Shown: piece after piece, positions 44,748 through 52,815 of the stretch
Layout: each line of letters opens with the position of its first letter
Position numbering within the stretch: position 1 is the first letter of the stretch
NCBI GenBank assembly: GCA_002452335.1
Contig: DKFJ01000003.1
Span: forward strand, 24,735-88,734
DNA length: 64,000 bases
Direction: 5' to 3'
Source: Deferribacteraceae bacterium UBA6799
GTDB lineage: Bacteria; Chrysiogenota; Deferribacteres; Deferribacterales; Geovibrionaceae
Translations under genes and position numbers: made by a program
The notes under the pieces: generated by a model
The model's database searches: none
The model's input: the letters and a program-made list of their open reading frames with translations, nothing else
Told to the model about the DNA's origin: nothing

Positions 44748-45497
44748 TTACATATACATTCCGCCGTTGACGTGAATTGTGTTTCCTGTGATATAGTCTG
44801 ACTCAGGAGACGCGAGGAACATCACGGCCTTTGCCACGTCCTCCGGCTCTCCCAGAGTTCCCAGAGATATCTTGGCGAGCATAGCATCGATAACCTCTTT
44901 CGGCAGAACCTCTGTCATGGCTGTGCGGATGAATCCGGGGGCAACGGCGTTGACCCTGATCCCACGGCTGGCAAGCTCCTGAGCGGATGTCTTGGTCAGA
45001 CCCACCAGACCGGCCTTGCTGGCGGAATAGTTCGCCTGTCCGGGGTTTCCGGAGAATCCAACAACGGAGGCGATATTCACTATCTTGCCGTAGCGTTTTT
45101 TCATCATACCTTTCAGAACAGCTTTGGTGCAGATGAAAGCGCCTTTCAGGTTTACATCCAGAACCTTCTCCCACTGCTCCACTTTCATGCGCATGATGAG
45201 TGTGTCCTGAGTGATACCTGCGTTGTTCACCAGAATGTCTACTGTTCCCAGCTTCTCTTCTATGGCTTTTATCATGTCGTTGACGCTGTCCTCTTTAGAC
45301 ACGTCAGCGGCAAAAGCCTCTGCCACTCCGCCGTTATCTCTGATCTCTTTAACCACGGCTTCCGCGTCAGCCTTGATGTTTGCTATGTCAATGTAATTGA
45401 TGGCGACTTTTGCACCCTGAGCGGCCATTTTAAGTGCTATTACTTTGCCTATTCCGCTGGATGATCCTGTTATAAGCGCTGTTTTTCCTTCGAGCAT
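44748..45497 (-). CDS. fabG: 3-oxoacyl-ACP reductase
   Basis: This 249-residue SDR enzyme reduces 3-oxoacyl-ACP with NADPH. It has TGSSSGIGKVIA, the NNAG motif (LVNNAGITQD), the catalytic Ser and Tyr-x-x-x-Lys (IASVVGFSGNPGQANYSASKAG), and ends DYITGNTIHVNGGMYM. It is 3 nt from fabD. Confidence 0.97.
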   Translation of the reverse strand: MLEGKTALITGSSSGIGKVIALKMAAQGAKVAINYIDIANIKADAEAVVKEIRDNGGVAEAFAADVSKEDSVNDMIKAIEEKLGTVDILVNNAGITQDTLIMRMKVEQWEKVLDVNLKGAFICTKAVLKGMMKKRYGKIVNIASVVGFSGNPGQANYSASKAGLVGLTKTSAQELASRGIRVNAVAPGFIRTAMTEVLPKEVIDAMLAKISLGTLGEPEDVAKAVMFLASPESDYITGNTIHVNGGMYM

Positions 45498-45500
45498 TAT

Positions 45501-46415
45501 TTACCCCGCTATATCCGCGACCTTAGAGATATTCTCCACTGTCACGTTTTTATCTATTTTTTTGATAAGTCCGGTCAGCACCTGTCCGGCGCCCACCTCT
45601 ACAAATCTGTCAACACCTGATTCTATCATATTTTTTATAAGTGTGGTCCACAAAACAGCTCCGTCCACCTGTCTGCACAGTGCGTCATAAACGTCGGCCG
45701 CCGCTGTTTCCTCTTTAGCGTCAACATTGTTGAACACCGGGACGCTCAGATCTTTTATGGATACATTATTTTTCAGATACTCCGCCATCTTGTCACGGGC
45801 GGGCTTCATGAGAGAGCAGTGAAAAGGCGCTGAAACAGGCAGAAGCATGGCTCTTTTTGCGCCCTTTGCCTTAATTTTTTCAGAGAATTCCTCCACAGCC
45901 TCTTTGTGTCCTGCCACAACTATCTGTCCGGGACAGTTGAAGTTAGCGGGCTCCACAACCTTAACCCCGGAAACCTCTTTACAGGTTTCCACCACGGCTT
46001 CGTCATCTATACCCATCACGGCAGCCATAGCGCCCACGCCCACGGGCACGGCTTCCTGCATGAACCTGCCTCTGTTGTGCACAGCGACAACAGCCTCTTC
46101 AAATGTGAGACCGCCGGCGGCGGCCACAGCGGAATATTCACCCAGAGAATGCCCGGCGAAGAAGTCCGCCTTCACCTTGTCCTTCACCACCTGCCATATG
46201 CCGTAGCTCATGGTCAGCAGCGCGGGCTGAGTGTTATATGTGGTTTTCAGCTCGTCTTCCGAGCCTTCGAACATTATTTTTGTCAGTGAATAGCCCAGCG
46301 CCTTGTCAGCGCTGTCGAAAACAGCTTTTACCTCGGGACAGGCATCGTAAAAATCTTTGCCCATACCTACAAATTGAGACCCCTGTCCGGGGAATACAAC
46401 AGCAGTCTTGCCCAT
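45501..46415 (-). CDS. fabD: Malonyl-CoA:ACP transacylase
   Basis: This 304-residue acyltransferase has VFPGQGSQFVGMGKDFY, the nucleophile motif AGHSLGEYSAV and the second catalytic residue in SAPFHCSLM. The length is typical. It is separated from fabH by 43 nt. Confidence 0.97.
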   Translation of the reverse strand: MGKTAVVFPGQGSQFVGMGKDFYDACPEVKAVFDSADKALGYSLTKIMFEGSEDELKTTYNTQPALLTMSYGIWQVVKDKVKADFFAGHSLGEYSAVAAAGGLTFEEAVVAVHNRGRFMQEAVPVGVGAMAAVMGIDDEAVVETCKEVSGVKVVEPANFNCPGQIVVAGHKEAVEEFSEKIKAKGAKRAMLLPVSAPFHCSLMKPARDKMAEYLKNNVSIKDLSVPVFNNVDAKEETAAADVYDALCRQVDGAVLWTTLIKNMIESGVDRFVEVGAGQVLTGLIKKIDKNVTVENISKVADIAG

Positions 46416-46458
46416 ATCAAATTACCTCATTGGTTAAATGTGTAAATCCCTTAATAAA

Positions 46459-47439
46459 TCAGAATGTGAGCGCCATTCCCGCCCATGTAAGTCCCCCGCC
46501 GAAAGCGGCAGAGACAATATTGTGTCCTTTCTGAATTCGTCCGTCCCTCACTGCCATGTCCAGCGCTGTGGGGATAGTGGCGGCTGATGTGTTGCCGTAG
46601 TTAGTAAGATTGATAATAACCTTGTCCTTGTCAACACCCAGTCTCTTGGCGGCCGCGTCTATGATGCGCAGATTTGCCTGGTGGGGGATCATCCAGTTGA
46701 TGTCGTCAGCGGAGAATCCTGCGGCGTCTGCGGCTTCCTGAGCCACATCTGCCATGGCGCGGACGGCTATTTTGAATATATCGTTGCCCTTCATATGGAT
46801 CATATGATCTATGGCGGGTTCGTCTATCATTGTTTTCAGGTATTTTGATCCTATATTGTCCTGCTTCAGCAGCTCGCCGTATTCACCATCGGCATAGGTG
46901 AAGATACTGCGGACGCCCGGCTCGTCAGAGGCAGAGAGAACAACAGCCCCCGCTCCGTCGCCGAAGAGTATACAGGTGCCTCTGTCCCGCCAGTCAATGC
47001 AGGCAGTCAGATGCTCGGCACCGATAACCAGTATATTTTTAGCGCTGCCGGCTCTGATCAGAGCGTCAGCGTTCTTCATGGCATAGAGAAAACCGGAACA
47101 CGCAGCCGCCATGTCGAAAGCGAAGCAGTTGCTTTTGATCCCCAGCTTGTGCTGCACACGGCAGGCAGTGGAAGGCATTATGGTATCCGGTGTGAACGTG
47201 GCGACAATGATGCCGTCAAGATCGTTCTTATCTATACCGGACATTTCTATCGCGTTTTTCGCCGCTCCTGCCGCCAGGTCGCTGCAAAACTCGCCCTCTG
47301 CCACACGGCGCTCTTTTATGCCAGTGCGGGTGGTTATCCATTCGTCAGATGTATCTAAAAATTTTTCAAAATCTTGGTTAGTCATTACTTTGGAGGGAAA
47401 ATAGGATCCTGTGCCTGTGATTCTGGAATATATGTTCAT
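46459..47439 (-). CDS. fabH: 3-oxoacyl-ACP synthase III
   Basis: This 326-residue initiating condensing enzyme has the Cys-His-Asn triad in DMAAACSGFLYAM, IPHQANLRI and NYGNTSAATIP. Two adjacent ATGs exist; the second (47439) has AAGG at 7 nt and is preferred. It is preceded by its own probable promoter, so it can be transcribed independently of plsX. Confidence 0.97.
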   Translation of the reverse strand: MNIYSRITGTGSYFPSKVMTNQDFEKFLDTSDEWITTRTGIKERRVAEGEFCSDLAAGAAKNAIEMSGIDKNDLDGIIVATFTPDTIMPSTACRVQHKLGIKSNCFAFDMAAACSGFLYAMKNADALIRAGSAKNILVIGAEHLTACIDWRDRGTCILFGDGAGAVVLSASDEPGVRSIFTYADGEYGELLKQDNIGSKYLKTMIDEPAIDHMIHMKGNDIFKIAVRAMADVAQEAADAAGFSADDINWMIPHQANLRIIDAAAKRLGVDKDKVIINLTNYGNTSAATIPTALDMAVRDGRIQKGHNIVSAAFGGGLTWAGMALTF

Positions 47440-47500
47440 CATATCACCTTATCGAGTTCATCAAAAGTTAAATAGTTGCCTTGATTAACTTTCGGCTGTC

Positions 47501-47529
47501 ATTGTTTCAGAAACAGCTTTTTTTGTCAA
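47501..47529 (-). promoter_or_regulatory. Probable fabH promoter with internal palindrome
   Basis: On the minus strand TTGACA, 17 nt, AACAAT, about 60 nt upstream of fabH. The 13-bp perfect palindrome TGTTTCAGAAACA (47503-47515) covers the -10 and the spacer, the usual place for a repressor operator. No regulator gene is linked. Confidence 0.6.
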
Positions 47530-47605
47530 CTGCTGACTGCTTATGAACGATTTTCTGTAAAAGCTCAAGATTGTCTCATTAAGAATTTTTCTGATTTAAC
47601 TGCGG

Positions 47606-48625
47606 TCAGCTGATTCCGGAACCGGAAGCTGTTATTGTTTTTTCTATCTGGTCGTTCAGGTTCTTAACGGCCAGCTCGTGCGCCATTTTGATACTGTATT
47701 TCGCCGCTATAGAATTTGAACTGCCGTGTCCGATTATGCACACGCCGTTCACGCCCAGAAGAGGCGCTCCGCCGTATGATGAGTGGTCGGCTTTCTTTTT
47801 GATGCGTTTCAGAGCGGGAATCATGAAGAGCGCTCCGATTTTTGACAGGGTGGATGAGCGGATCTCGTCTTTCAGCATTTTGGATATGTACCAGCCGGCG
47901 GACTCGGAGACCTTCAGCGCCACGTTTCCGGCGAAACCGTCAACGACTATCACGTCGGATGTGCCTCTGAAGAGGTCTTTGCCCTCCACGTTGCCGTAGA
48001 AGTTTATTACGTTCTGCTTAGACAGCTCGGAGAGCTGTTTGAAAACCATTTTTGTGGTCTCGTTGCCTTTCACGTCCTCTTCACCCACGGACATCAGCCC
48101 CACTGTGGGCTTCTCTTTGTTCATGATGATAGACGCGTATGCGCTGGCCATGATGGCGAACTGGATATAGTTCTCCACCTTGCAGTCGACATTAGCCCCT
48201 ACATCGCACATGACAGTATGCCCCTTCACTGTGGGCATCACGGCGGCGATGGCGGGTCTGTCTATTCCGGGAAGTGTTTTGAGAATCATTTTAGCCACAG
48301 CCATAACGGCGCCTGTGTTTCCGGCGCTGTAGAATGACGCTCCGTCACCCTGCTTAACCAGACGCAGACCTTCATGGATAGAGGAATTCCTCTTCGCGCG
48401 GATAATCTGCGAAGGCAGATCGTCCATAGATACAACCTGTTCGGCGTGGACTATTTCGATATTATGACCGGCTTTGGGACCGATGAGGTCGAGCTCATGC
48501 CTGACCTGCTGTTCGTCGCCCACAAGGATAAGCTGAGTGTTAAACTCTTTAACAGCTTCTACAGAACCCTTGACTATCTCATGAGGGGCGTAGTCTCCCC
48601 CCATGGCATCGACGACGACTTTCAT
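47606..48625 (-). CDS. plsX: Phosphate acyltransferase PlsX
   Basis: This 339-residue protein makes acyl-phosphate from acyl-ACP for phospholipid synthesis. It has VDAMGGDYAP at the N-terminus, IIRAKRNSSIHEGLRLVKQGDGASFYSAGNTGAVMA and VDGFAGNVALKVSE. It is 1 nt from rpmF, in the common DUF177-rpmF-plsX-fabH order. Confidence 0.97.
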   Translation of the reverse strand: MKVVVDAMGGDYAPHEIVKGSVEAVKEFNTQLILVGDEQQVRHELDLIGPKAGHNIEIVHAEQVVSMDDLPSQIIRAKRNSSIHEGLRLVKQGDGASFYSAGNTGAVMAVAKMILKTLPGIDRPAIAAVMPTVKGHTVMCDVGANVDCKVENYIQFAIMASAYASIIMNKEKPTVGLMSVGEEDVKGNETTKMVFKQLSELSKQNVINFYGNVEGKDLFRGTSDVIVVDGFAGNVALKVSESAGWYISKMLKDEIRSSTLSKIGALFMIPALKRIKKKADHSSYGGAPLLGVNGVCIIGHGSSNSIAAKYSIKMAHELAVKNLNDQIEKTITASGSGIS

Positions 48626-48626
48626 A

Positions 48627-48809
48627 TTATATCTCTTCTTTCGCCACTACCTGTTTCTTATTGTAGTAACCGCAAGAAGGGCACACTCTGTGGTTCAGCT
48701 TCAGCTCGCCGCAGTTGGAGCATTTGCTGTAAGCCATAGTTGTCGCGTGATGATGGCTTCTTCTGTTGCCTTTTTTCATTCTTGAAGTTTTACCCTTGGG
48801 TACACCCAT
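48627..48809 (-). CDS. rpmF: 50S ribosomal protein bL32
   Basis: This 60-residue protein starts MGVPKGKTSRMKKGNRRSHHH and has a four-Cys zinc ribbon (Cys30, Cys33, Cys43, Cys46). It is 10 nt after the DUF177 gene. Confidence 0.97.
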   Translation of the reverse strand: MGVPKGKTSRMKKGNRRSHHHATTMAYSKCSNCGELKLNHRVCPSCGYYNKKQVVAKEEI

Positions 48810-48819
48810 TTTAAGCTCC

Positions 48820-49317
48820 CTAGTTGTTCTTTAGTTTATTCAGTGCCGACCACCTTGGGTCAGCCTTGGTTGCGCATTTACACGGGCCCTGATTCAGATC
48901 CGCGCCGCACGCGGGACAGAGTCCCTTGCAGTCTTCAGAGCAAATCACCCGCACAGGCAGATAGAAAACAACTTCCTGGCGGACCATGTCCTCCAGATCT
49001 ATCTCGTCATTCTCCACATAGCAGACGCCCATATCGTCGTCTGACAGCTCCACCTCTTCCGTCATGCCGTCCGGCAGAGCGGCTATCAGCTGTATCCCCG
49101 CTTTGTTCTCTCCCCAGCTTTTCACCGGCTCAAGACATCTGGCGCAGGGCGCCGAGTAGCTGTAGCTGAACGACAGATCCATATAAAGTCCCGCTTCGGT
49201 AGGAAAGAAATCGGCTGTGTAGTTATCTACCTCAACCACCATGTCATCCTCTTTAAAAGCGCAGGCACCCTCAAAGTGGCCGCCCTCTTCAAGCAATTCC
49301 TTAAATGACAGCTTCAT
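48820..49317 (-). CDS. DUF177 (YceD-like) protein
   Basis: This 165-residue protein of the YceD family has CARCLEPV in the middle and a C-terminal zinc-ligand-like segment (CSEDCKGLCPACGADLN). The family is linked to 23S rRNA accumulation and is nearly always upstream of rpmF, as here. The ATG at 49317 has GGAG 6 nt upstream; an ATG two codons earlier directly abuts that site. Confidence 0.88.
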   Translation of the reverse strand: MKLSFKELLEEGGHFEGACAFKEDDMVVEVDNYTADFFPTEAGLYMDLSFSYSYSAPCARCLEPVKSWGENKAGIQLIAALPDGMTEEVELSDDDMGVCYVENDEIDLEDMVRQEVVFYLPVRVICSEDCKGLCPACGADLNQGPCKCATKADPRWSALNKLKNN

Positions 49318-49360
49318 ATCCATCTCCGTGGTACAAGACCTGTAAGGTCAAAGAGCGACA

Positions 49361-49390
49361 ATATTACTGCACTTGATTTAACAAAGTCAA
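49361..49390 (-). promoter_or_regulatory. Promoter of the DUF177-rpmF-plsX-fab operon
   Basis: On the minus strand TTGACT, 18 nt, TAATAT, about 44 nt upstream of the DUF177 gene. Confidence 0.7.
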
Positions 49391-49409
49391 GTTATAATTT
49401 CTTTAACAT

Positions 49410-49434
49410 AAATTTCCCGTTCTGAGGGAATTTT
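49410..49434 (-). terminator. Possible terminator of hisF-hisE
   Basis: AAATTTCCC and GGGAATTTT form an imperfect stem just after the hisE stop. The T-tract is poor. Confidence 0.4.
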
Positions 49435-49436
49435 CA

Positions 49437-49739
49437 TCACTTTCTGATGCCTGAATGTCCGAAACGCTCTGTAAGCACAGCGGTCACTTCCTCGAAAGCG
49501 ACACCTCTCATCTCCAGAGCTACCACCATATGATATATGTAGTCGGCGGCTTCGCCTGCCACATCCTTATCTGTCTCCACCAGCAGAGCCTTTATCAGCT
49601 CGGCGTTCTCTTCGCCCAGCTTCTTGATTATTTTGTTGGTTCCGCCCTCAAAAAGTTTGCAGGTGTATGAATTGTCGCTGGGGTTCGCCTTGCGCTCCCT
49701 GACAACATCCACCAGTTTTCCAATGATACTTGTGTCCAT
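49437..49739 (-). CDS. hisE: Phosphoribosyl-ATP pyrophosphatase
   Basis: This 100-residue MazG-fold protein is a single-domain HisE, not fused to HisI. It has SYTCKLFEGGTNKIIKKLGEENAELIKALL and GEAADYIYHMVVALE with the metal-binding Glu/Asp residues. It catalyses the second step of histidine synthesis and is encoded downstream of hisF. Confidence 0.95.
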   Translation of the reverse strand: MDTSIIGKLVDVVRERKANPSDNSYTCKLFEGGTNKIIKKLGEENAELIKALLVETDKDVAGEAADYIYHMVVALEMRGVAFEEVTAVLTERFGHSGIRK

Positions 49740-49754
49740 TTTTATGTTCCTGAA

Positions 49755-49818
49755 AGAGATTGCGACGCTTCGCCCGCAATGACGTCATAGCGAGAAGCGT
49801 AGCGACGTCGCTGTCTCG
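49755..49818. repeat. Interspersed GATTGC/GCAATGAC repeat between hisF and hisE
   Basis: The element runs from AGATTGC through CGCAATGAC and continues into a GCGACGTCGC-like arm, giving several overlapping inverted repeats (GCGACGCTTCGC; GCGAGAAGCGTAGCGAC). Together with short flanks it fills the 81-nt gap between hisF and hisE and would be transcribed as a hairpin. A shorter relative is at 1-33. Confidence 0.65.
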
Positions 49819-49820
49819 TT

Positions 49821-50588
49821 TTACTCTGTTATTCTCACAGGCACTCCGGCCGCTTTTAAAACCTGCTTCACTTCGTTCACCGTATATTCCCTGAAGTGAA
49901 ATATGCTGGCCGCCAGAGCCGCATCCGCCTTGCCGACAGTAAGCCCGTCCAATATATGCTGAGGGTTGCCCACCCCGCCGGAAGCTATCACGGGGATACC
50001 CACTGTGTCCGCCACTGCGGCGTTCAGCCCGTTGTCGTATCCGTCCTTTGTGCCGTCGCAGTCCATGCTGGTGAGCAGAATCTCTCCCGCGCCGTATCTC
50101 TGCATCCTGTCCGCCCACTCCAGAACATCTATGCCTGTGGCATTGCGTCCGCCGTGGGTGTATACTTCCCAGCCTGTGCCGTTCACCCGTCTTTTCGCGT
50201 CTATGGCGACAACTATGCACTGAGAGCCGAAACGCAGAGCTGATTCCTCCACGAACTCCGGTCGATGTACCGCTGCCGTATTGATAGACACCTTATCCGC
50301 CCCTGAGTTCAGCAGATTTCTGATGTCTTTTATCTCTCTGACCCCGCCGCCCACTGTAACAGGCATAAAGACCCTTTCGGCGGTCTTCGCAACCACGTCC
50401 AGAATGATGCCTCTGTTGTCCGAACTGGCGGTGATATCCAGAAATGTCAGCTCGTCCGCTCCCTGAGAGTCATATATTTCAGCAACCTCCACAGGGTCGC
50501 CGGCGTCTCTGAGATTTACGAAATTAGTTCCCTTCACAACCCTGCCGTCCTTCACGTCCAGACAGGGGATGATGCGTTTTGCGAGCAT
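49821..50588 (-). CDS. hisF: Imidazole glycerol phosphate synthase cyclase subunit
   Basis: This 255-residue TIM barrel has the catalytic Asp in IPCLDVKDGRVVKGTNF and in CIVVAIDAKR, plus VTVGGGVREI and LLTSMDCDGTKDGYDNGL. It works with HisH (not in this window). The remaining his genes are elsewhere, so the pathway is split. Confidence 0.97.
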   Translation of the reverse strand: MLAKRIIPCLDVKDGRVVKGTNFVNLRDAGDPVEVAEIYDSQGADELTFLDITASSDNRGIILDVVAKTAERVFMPVTVGGGVREIKDIRNLLNSGADKVSINTAAVHRPEFVEESALRFGSQCIVVAIDAKRRVNGTGWEVYTHGGRNATGIDVLEWADRMQRYGAGEILLTSMDCDGTKDGYDNGLNAAVADTVGIPVIASGGVGNPQHILDGLTVGKADAALAASIFHFREYTVNEVKQVLKAAGVPVRITE

Positions 50589-50662
50589 AGCTTTACCTTG
50601 GTTATAAAAGATAACGGAATAATGAACTAAATAGCCGTTTCGGTCAAGAAATTATCAGAGAA

Positions 50663-50779
50663 TTACTTCTTTTCGGGTTTGCAGAGCTTCTCCTTTTTAT
50701 TGGATTCCGCTTTGCATTTTCCGCATGTATATTTTTTCTCTTTATCTTTTTCGGGTTTTTCACCGCATTTCTTACTCAC
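50663..50779 (-). CDS. Tiny Cys- and Lys-rich protein coupled to ppk1
   Basis: A 38-residue ORF starts with GTG at 50779. GGAGG lies 7 nt upstream and the start overlaps the ppk1 stop by 4 nt (GTGA). The product is about 40% Lys with four Cys (Cys5, Cys19, Cys22, Cys33; CGKC motif), and could be a small metal- or polyanion-binding protein. I recognise no family. The overlap and strong ribosome site argue that it is real. Confidence 0.7.
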   Translation of the reverse strand: MSKKCGEKPEKDKEKKYTCGKCKAESNKKEKLCKPEKK

Positions 50780-52803
50780 AGCTGAGCCTCCTTATGGAGA
50801 TCCTCGATATTATTTATAAGATAGTCGTGATAGCACAGTTTGTCATCAGCGCTTTTTGTTTTTTCATATCCGGCGCCCTTCTGGATCCATGTCTTCTGAT
50901 TGTCTTTCATATTCAGGTCGATGATGTTCAGAAGAAAATTTTTCGGCTCTTTCTTAAGCACTTCAAAGAACAGCTCCACGCGCCTGTCCATATTGCGCTC
51001 CATCCAGTCGGCGGTGCTGAAAAACACCCGCTTCTTTCCGCCGGCGTGGAAATATATTATACGGGGGTGCTCCAGAAAGCGCCCTATGATGCTTCTGACC
51101 CTGATGTTCTCGGTGACACCTTTTATACCCGCTCTGATACCGCACACACCCCGGACTATCATATCTATCTTCACCCCGGCGCATGATGCCTCTATCAGCT
51201 TATCTATCAGTAGTTTGTCTATAATGGAGTTTACTTTTACTATCATCCTCGCCTTTTTCCCCGCTTTGGCGAAGGCGATCTCTTCATCTATCAGCTCCAG
51301 TATCTTCGGCTTGATGTAGTTAGGCGCCAGATAAAACCTGTTCCATGTGCCTATGTCGGTATATCCCATGAGATAATTGAACATGGCGGCGCAGTCTTTG
51401 CCGACCTCTTCGTCCGCTGTGATGTAATCCACGTCGGTGTATATTCCGGCGGTGAACTCATTATAGTTTCCGGTGGACATATGGGTGTAGCGCACCACTT
51501 TTCCGTTCTCTCTGCGCACTATCAGAAGGTTTTTGGCGTGGATCTTCAGCCCGGCTATGCCGTATGTCACTATACAGCCCGCCTCTTCCAGCATGTTCGC
51601 CCAGTCCACGTTGCGCTCTTCATCGAATCTGGCCTTAAGCTCGATAACAACGCTGACGTGTTTCCCATTCTTCACCGCCTTCGAGAGGCTTGCGAGGATA
51701 GTCGAGTTTTTGTTCGCTCTGTAGAGAGTCATTTTGATAGCCAGAACGTCCGGATCGTCCGCTGCCGCCGCAACCATTTTGGAAACCAGTGAAAAATCAT
51801 GAAAAGGTCTGTACATTATCAGATCTTTCTTCTTTATCTTTTCGAATATGTCGCTGTCTGCGGAAAATCCGTCCGGCATCACAGGGTTGAACTGCGGATA
51901 GCACAGCTCCTGCTTCGCTCCGGTGATGGCGAAAAGCGAGGTCATATCTATCAGGTCATCTATAACGTATACATCGTCCTTGTCGAAATTCATCTCCTGA
52001 GACATCTTCTCCAGAATGTCGGCGGGCAGTCTTCCATCTATCTCGACCCGGCATATGCCGCCTTTGCGTCTGGATTTCAGGAATTTCTTTATAGAGAGAA
52101 GAAGATCGTCCGACTCCTCCTCGTCCAGCGTCAGGTCGGCGTTTCTTGTCACACGCAGACAGTAGCTGTCCAGAATCTCATAATCCGGATAGACTATCTG
52201 AAGATAACGCTTAAGGATATCCTCCGCGAAGAGATAATATGTTTTATCCAGCTTAACCTTAAAGATCCTCTGGAGATTCTCCGGCAGGATTATCACTGAG
52301 TGGTGGATTATATTGTTCTTTTTTATGACTGCGTAAACGCACAGCCTGAAGTTATATATAAAAGGTACGGGATTGTTGGATGAGATAGTTACCGGACTGA
52401 TCACAGGATATATCTCTTCGTTGAATATCGCTTCCGCTATCTCGTCCAGCTCAGCGTCAATATCAGGAGCGATAACGATATTCTCCTTCTCCAGATCGGA
52501 CTTGATGGTCTTATATATCTTCTGGCGCTGATTGGTCAGCTCGTGCGCTTTTCTGCTGATGGCGACAAGCTGCTGTTCGGGGGTGCATCCGGAGATGTCC
52601 AGCTTGGAGTATCCGGCCTCTTTCTGATCCTGAAGACCACCCACACGAATCATGAAAAACTCATCGAGATTGGATGAAAAGATCGCCAGAAATTTCAGCC
52701 TCTCCAGAAGCGGAACATCCGGGTCCACAGCCTCCATCATGACTCTTTTATTGAATTCGAGCCAGCTCAGCTCTCTGTTTATATACGGGCTTACCGTGTT
52801 CAT
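50776..52803 (-). CDS. ppk1: Polyphosphate kinase 1
   Basis: This 675-residue enzyme reversibly makes polyphosphate from ATP. It has the N-terminal INRELSWLEFNKRVMMEA, FSSNLDEFFMIRVGG, the phospho-His segment GLKIHAKNLLIVRR and HMSTGNYNEFTAGIYTDVDYITAD. Length and domains are standard. It is the fifth gene of the sixA-CHAD-ppx-ppx-like-ppk1 operon. Confidence 0.97.
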   Translation of the reverse strand: MNTVSPYINRELSWLEFNKRVMMEAVDPDVPLLERLKFLAIFSSNLDEFFMIRVGGLQDQKEAGYSKLDISGCTPEQQLVAISRKAHELTNQRQKIYKTIKSDLEKENIVIAPDIDAELDEIAEAIFNEEIYPVISPVTISSNNPVPFIYNFRLCVYAVIKKNNIIHHSVIILPENLQRIFKVKLDKTYYLFAEDILKRYLQIVYPDYEILDSYCLRVTRNADLTLDEEESDDLLLSIKKFLKSRRKGGICRVEIDGRLPADILEKMSQEMNFDKDDVYVIDDLIDMTSLFAITGAKQELCYPQFNPVMPDGFSADSDIFEKIKKKDLIMYRPFHDFSLVSKMVAAAADDPDVLAIKMTLYRANKNSTILASLSKAVKNGKHVSVVIELKARFDEERNVDWANMLEEAGCIVTYGIAGLKIHAKNLLIVRRENGKVVRYTHMSTGNYNEFTAGIYTDVDYITADEEVGKDCAAMFNYLMGYTDIGTWNRFYLAPNYIKPKILELIDEEIAFAKAGKKARMIVKVNSIIDKLLIDKLIEASCAGVKIDMIVRGVCGIRAGIKGVTENIRVRSIIGRFLEHPRIIYFHAGGKKRVFFSTADWMERNMDRRVELFFEVLKKEPKNFLLNIIDLNMKDNQKTWIQKGAGYEKTKSADDKLCYHDYLINNIEDLHKEAQL

Positions 52804-52815
52804 ATCGTCATCCTT

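Noticed and set aside
49648..50220. 190-aa minus ORF spanning hisF and the repeat
   Set aside because: It is out of frame with hisF and reads through the interspersed repeat; its middle resembles the usual spurious translation of such repeats.
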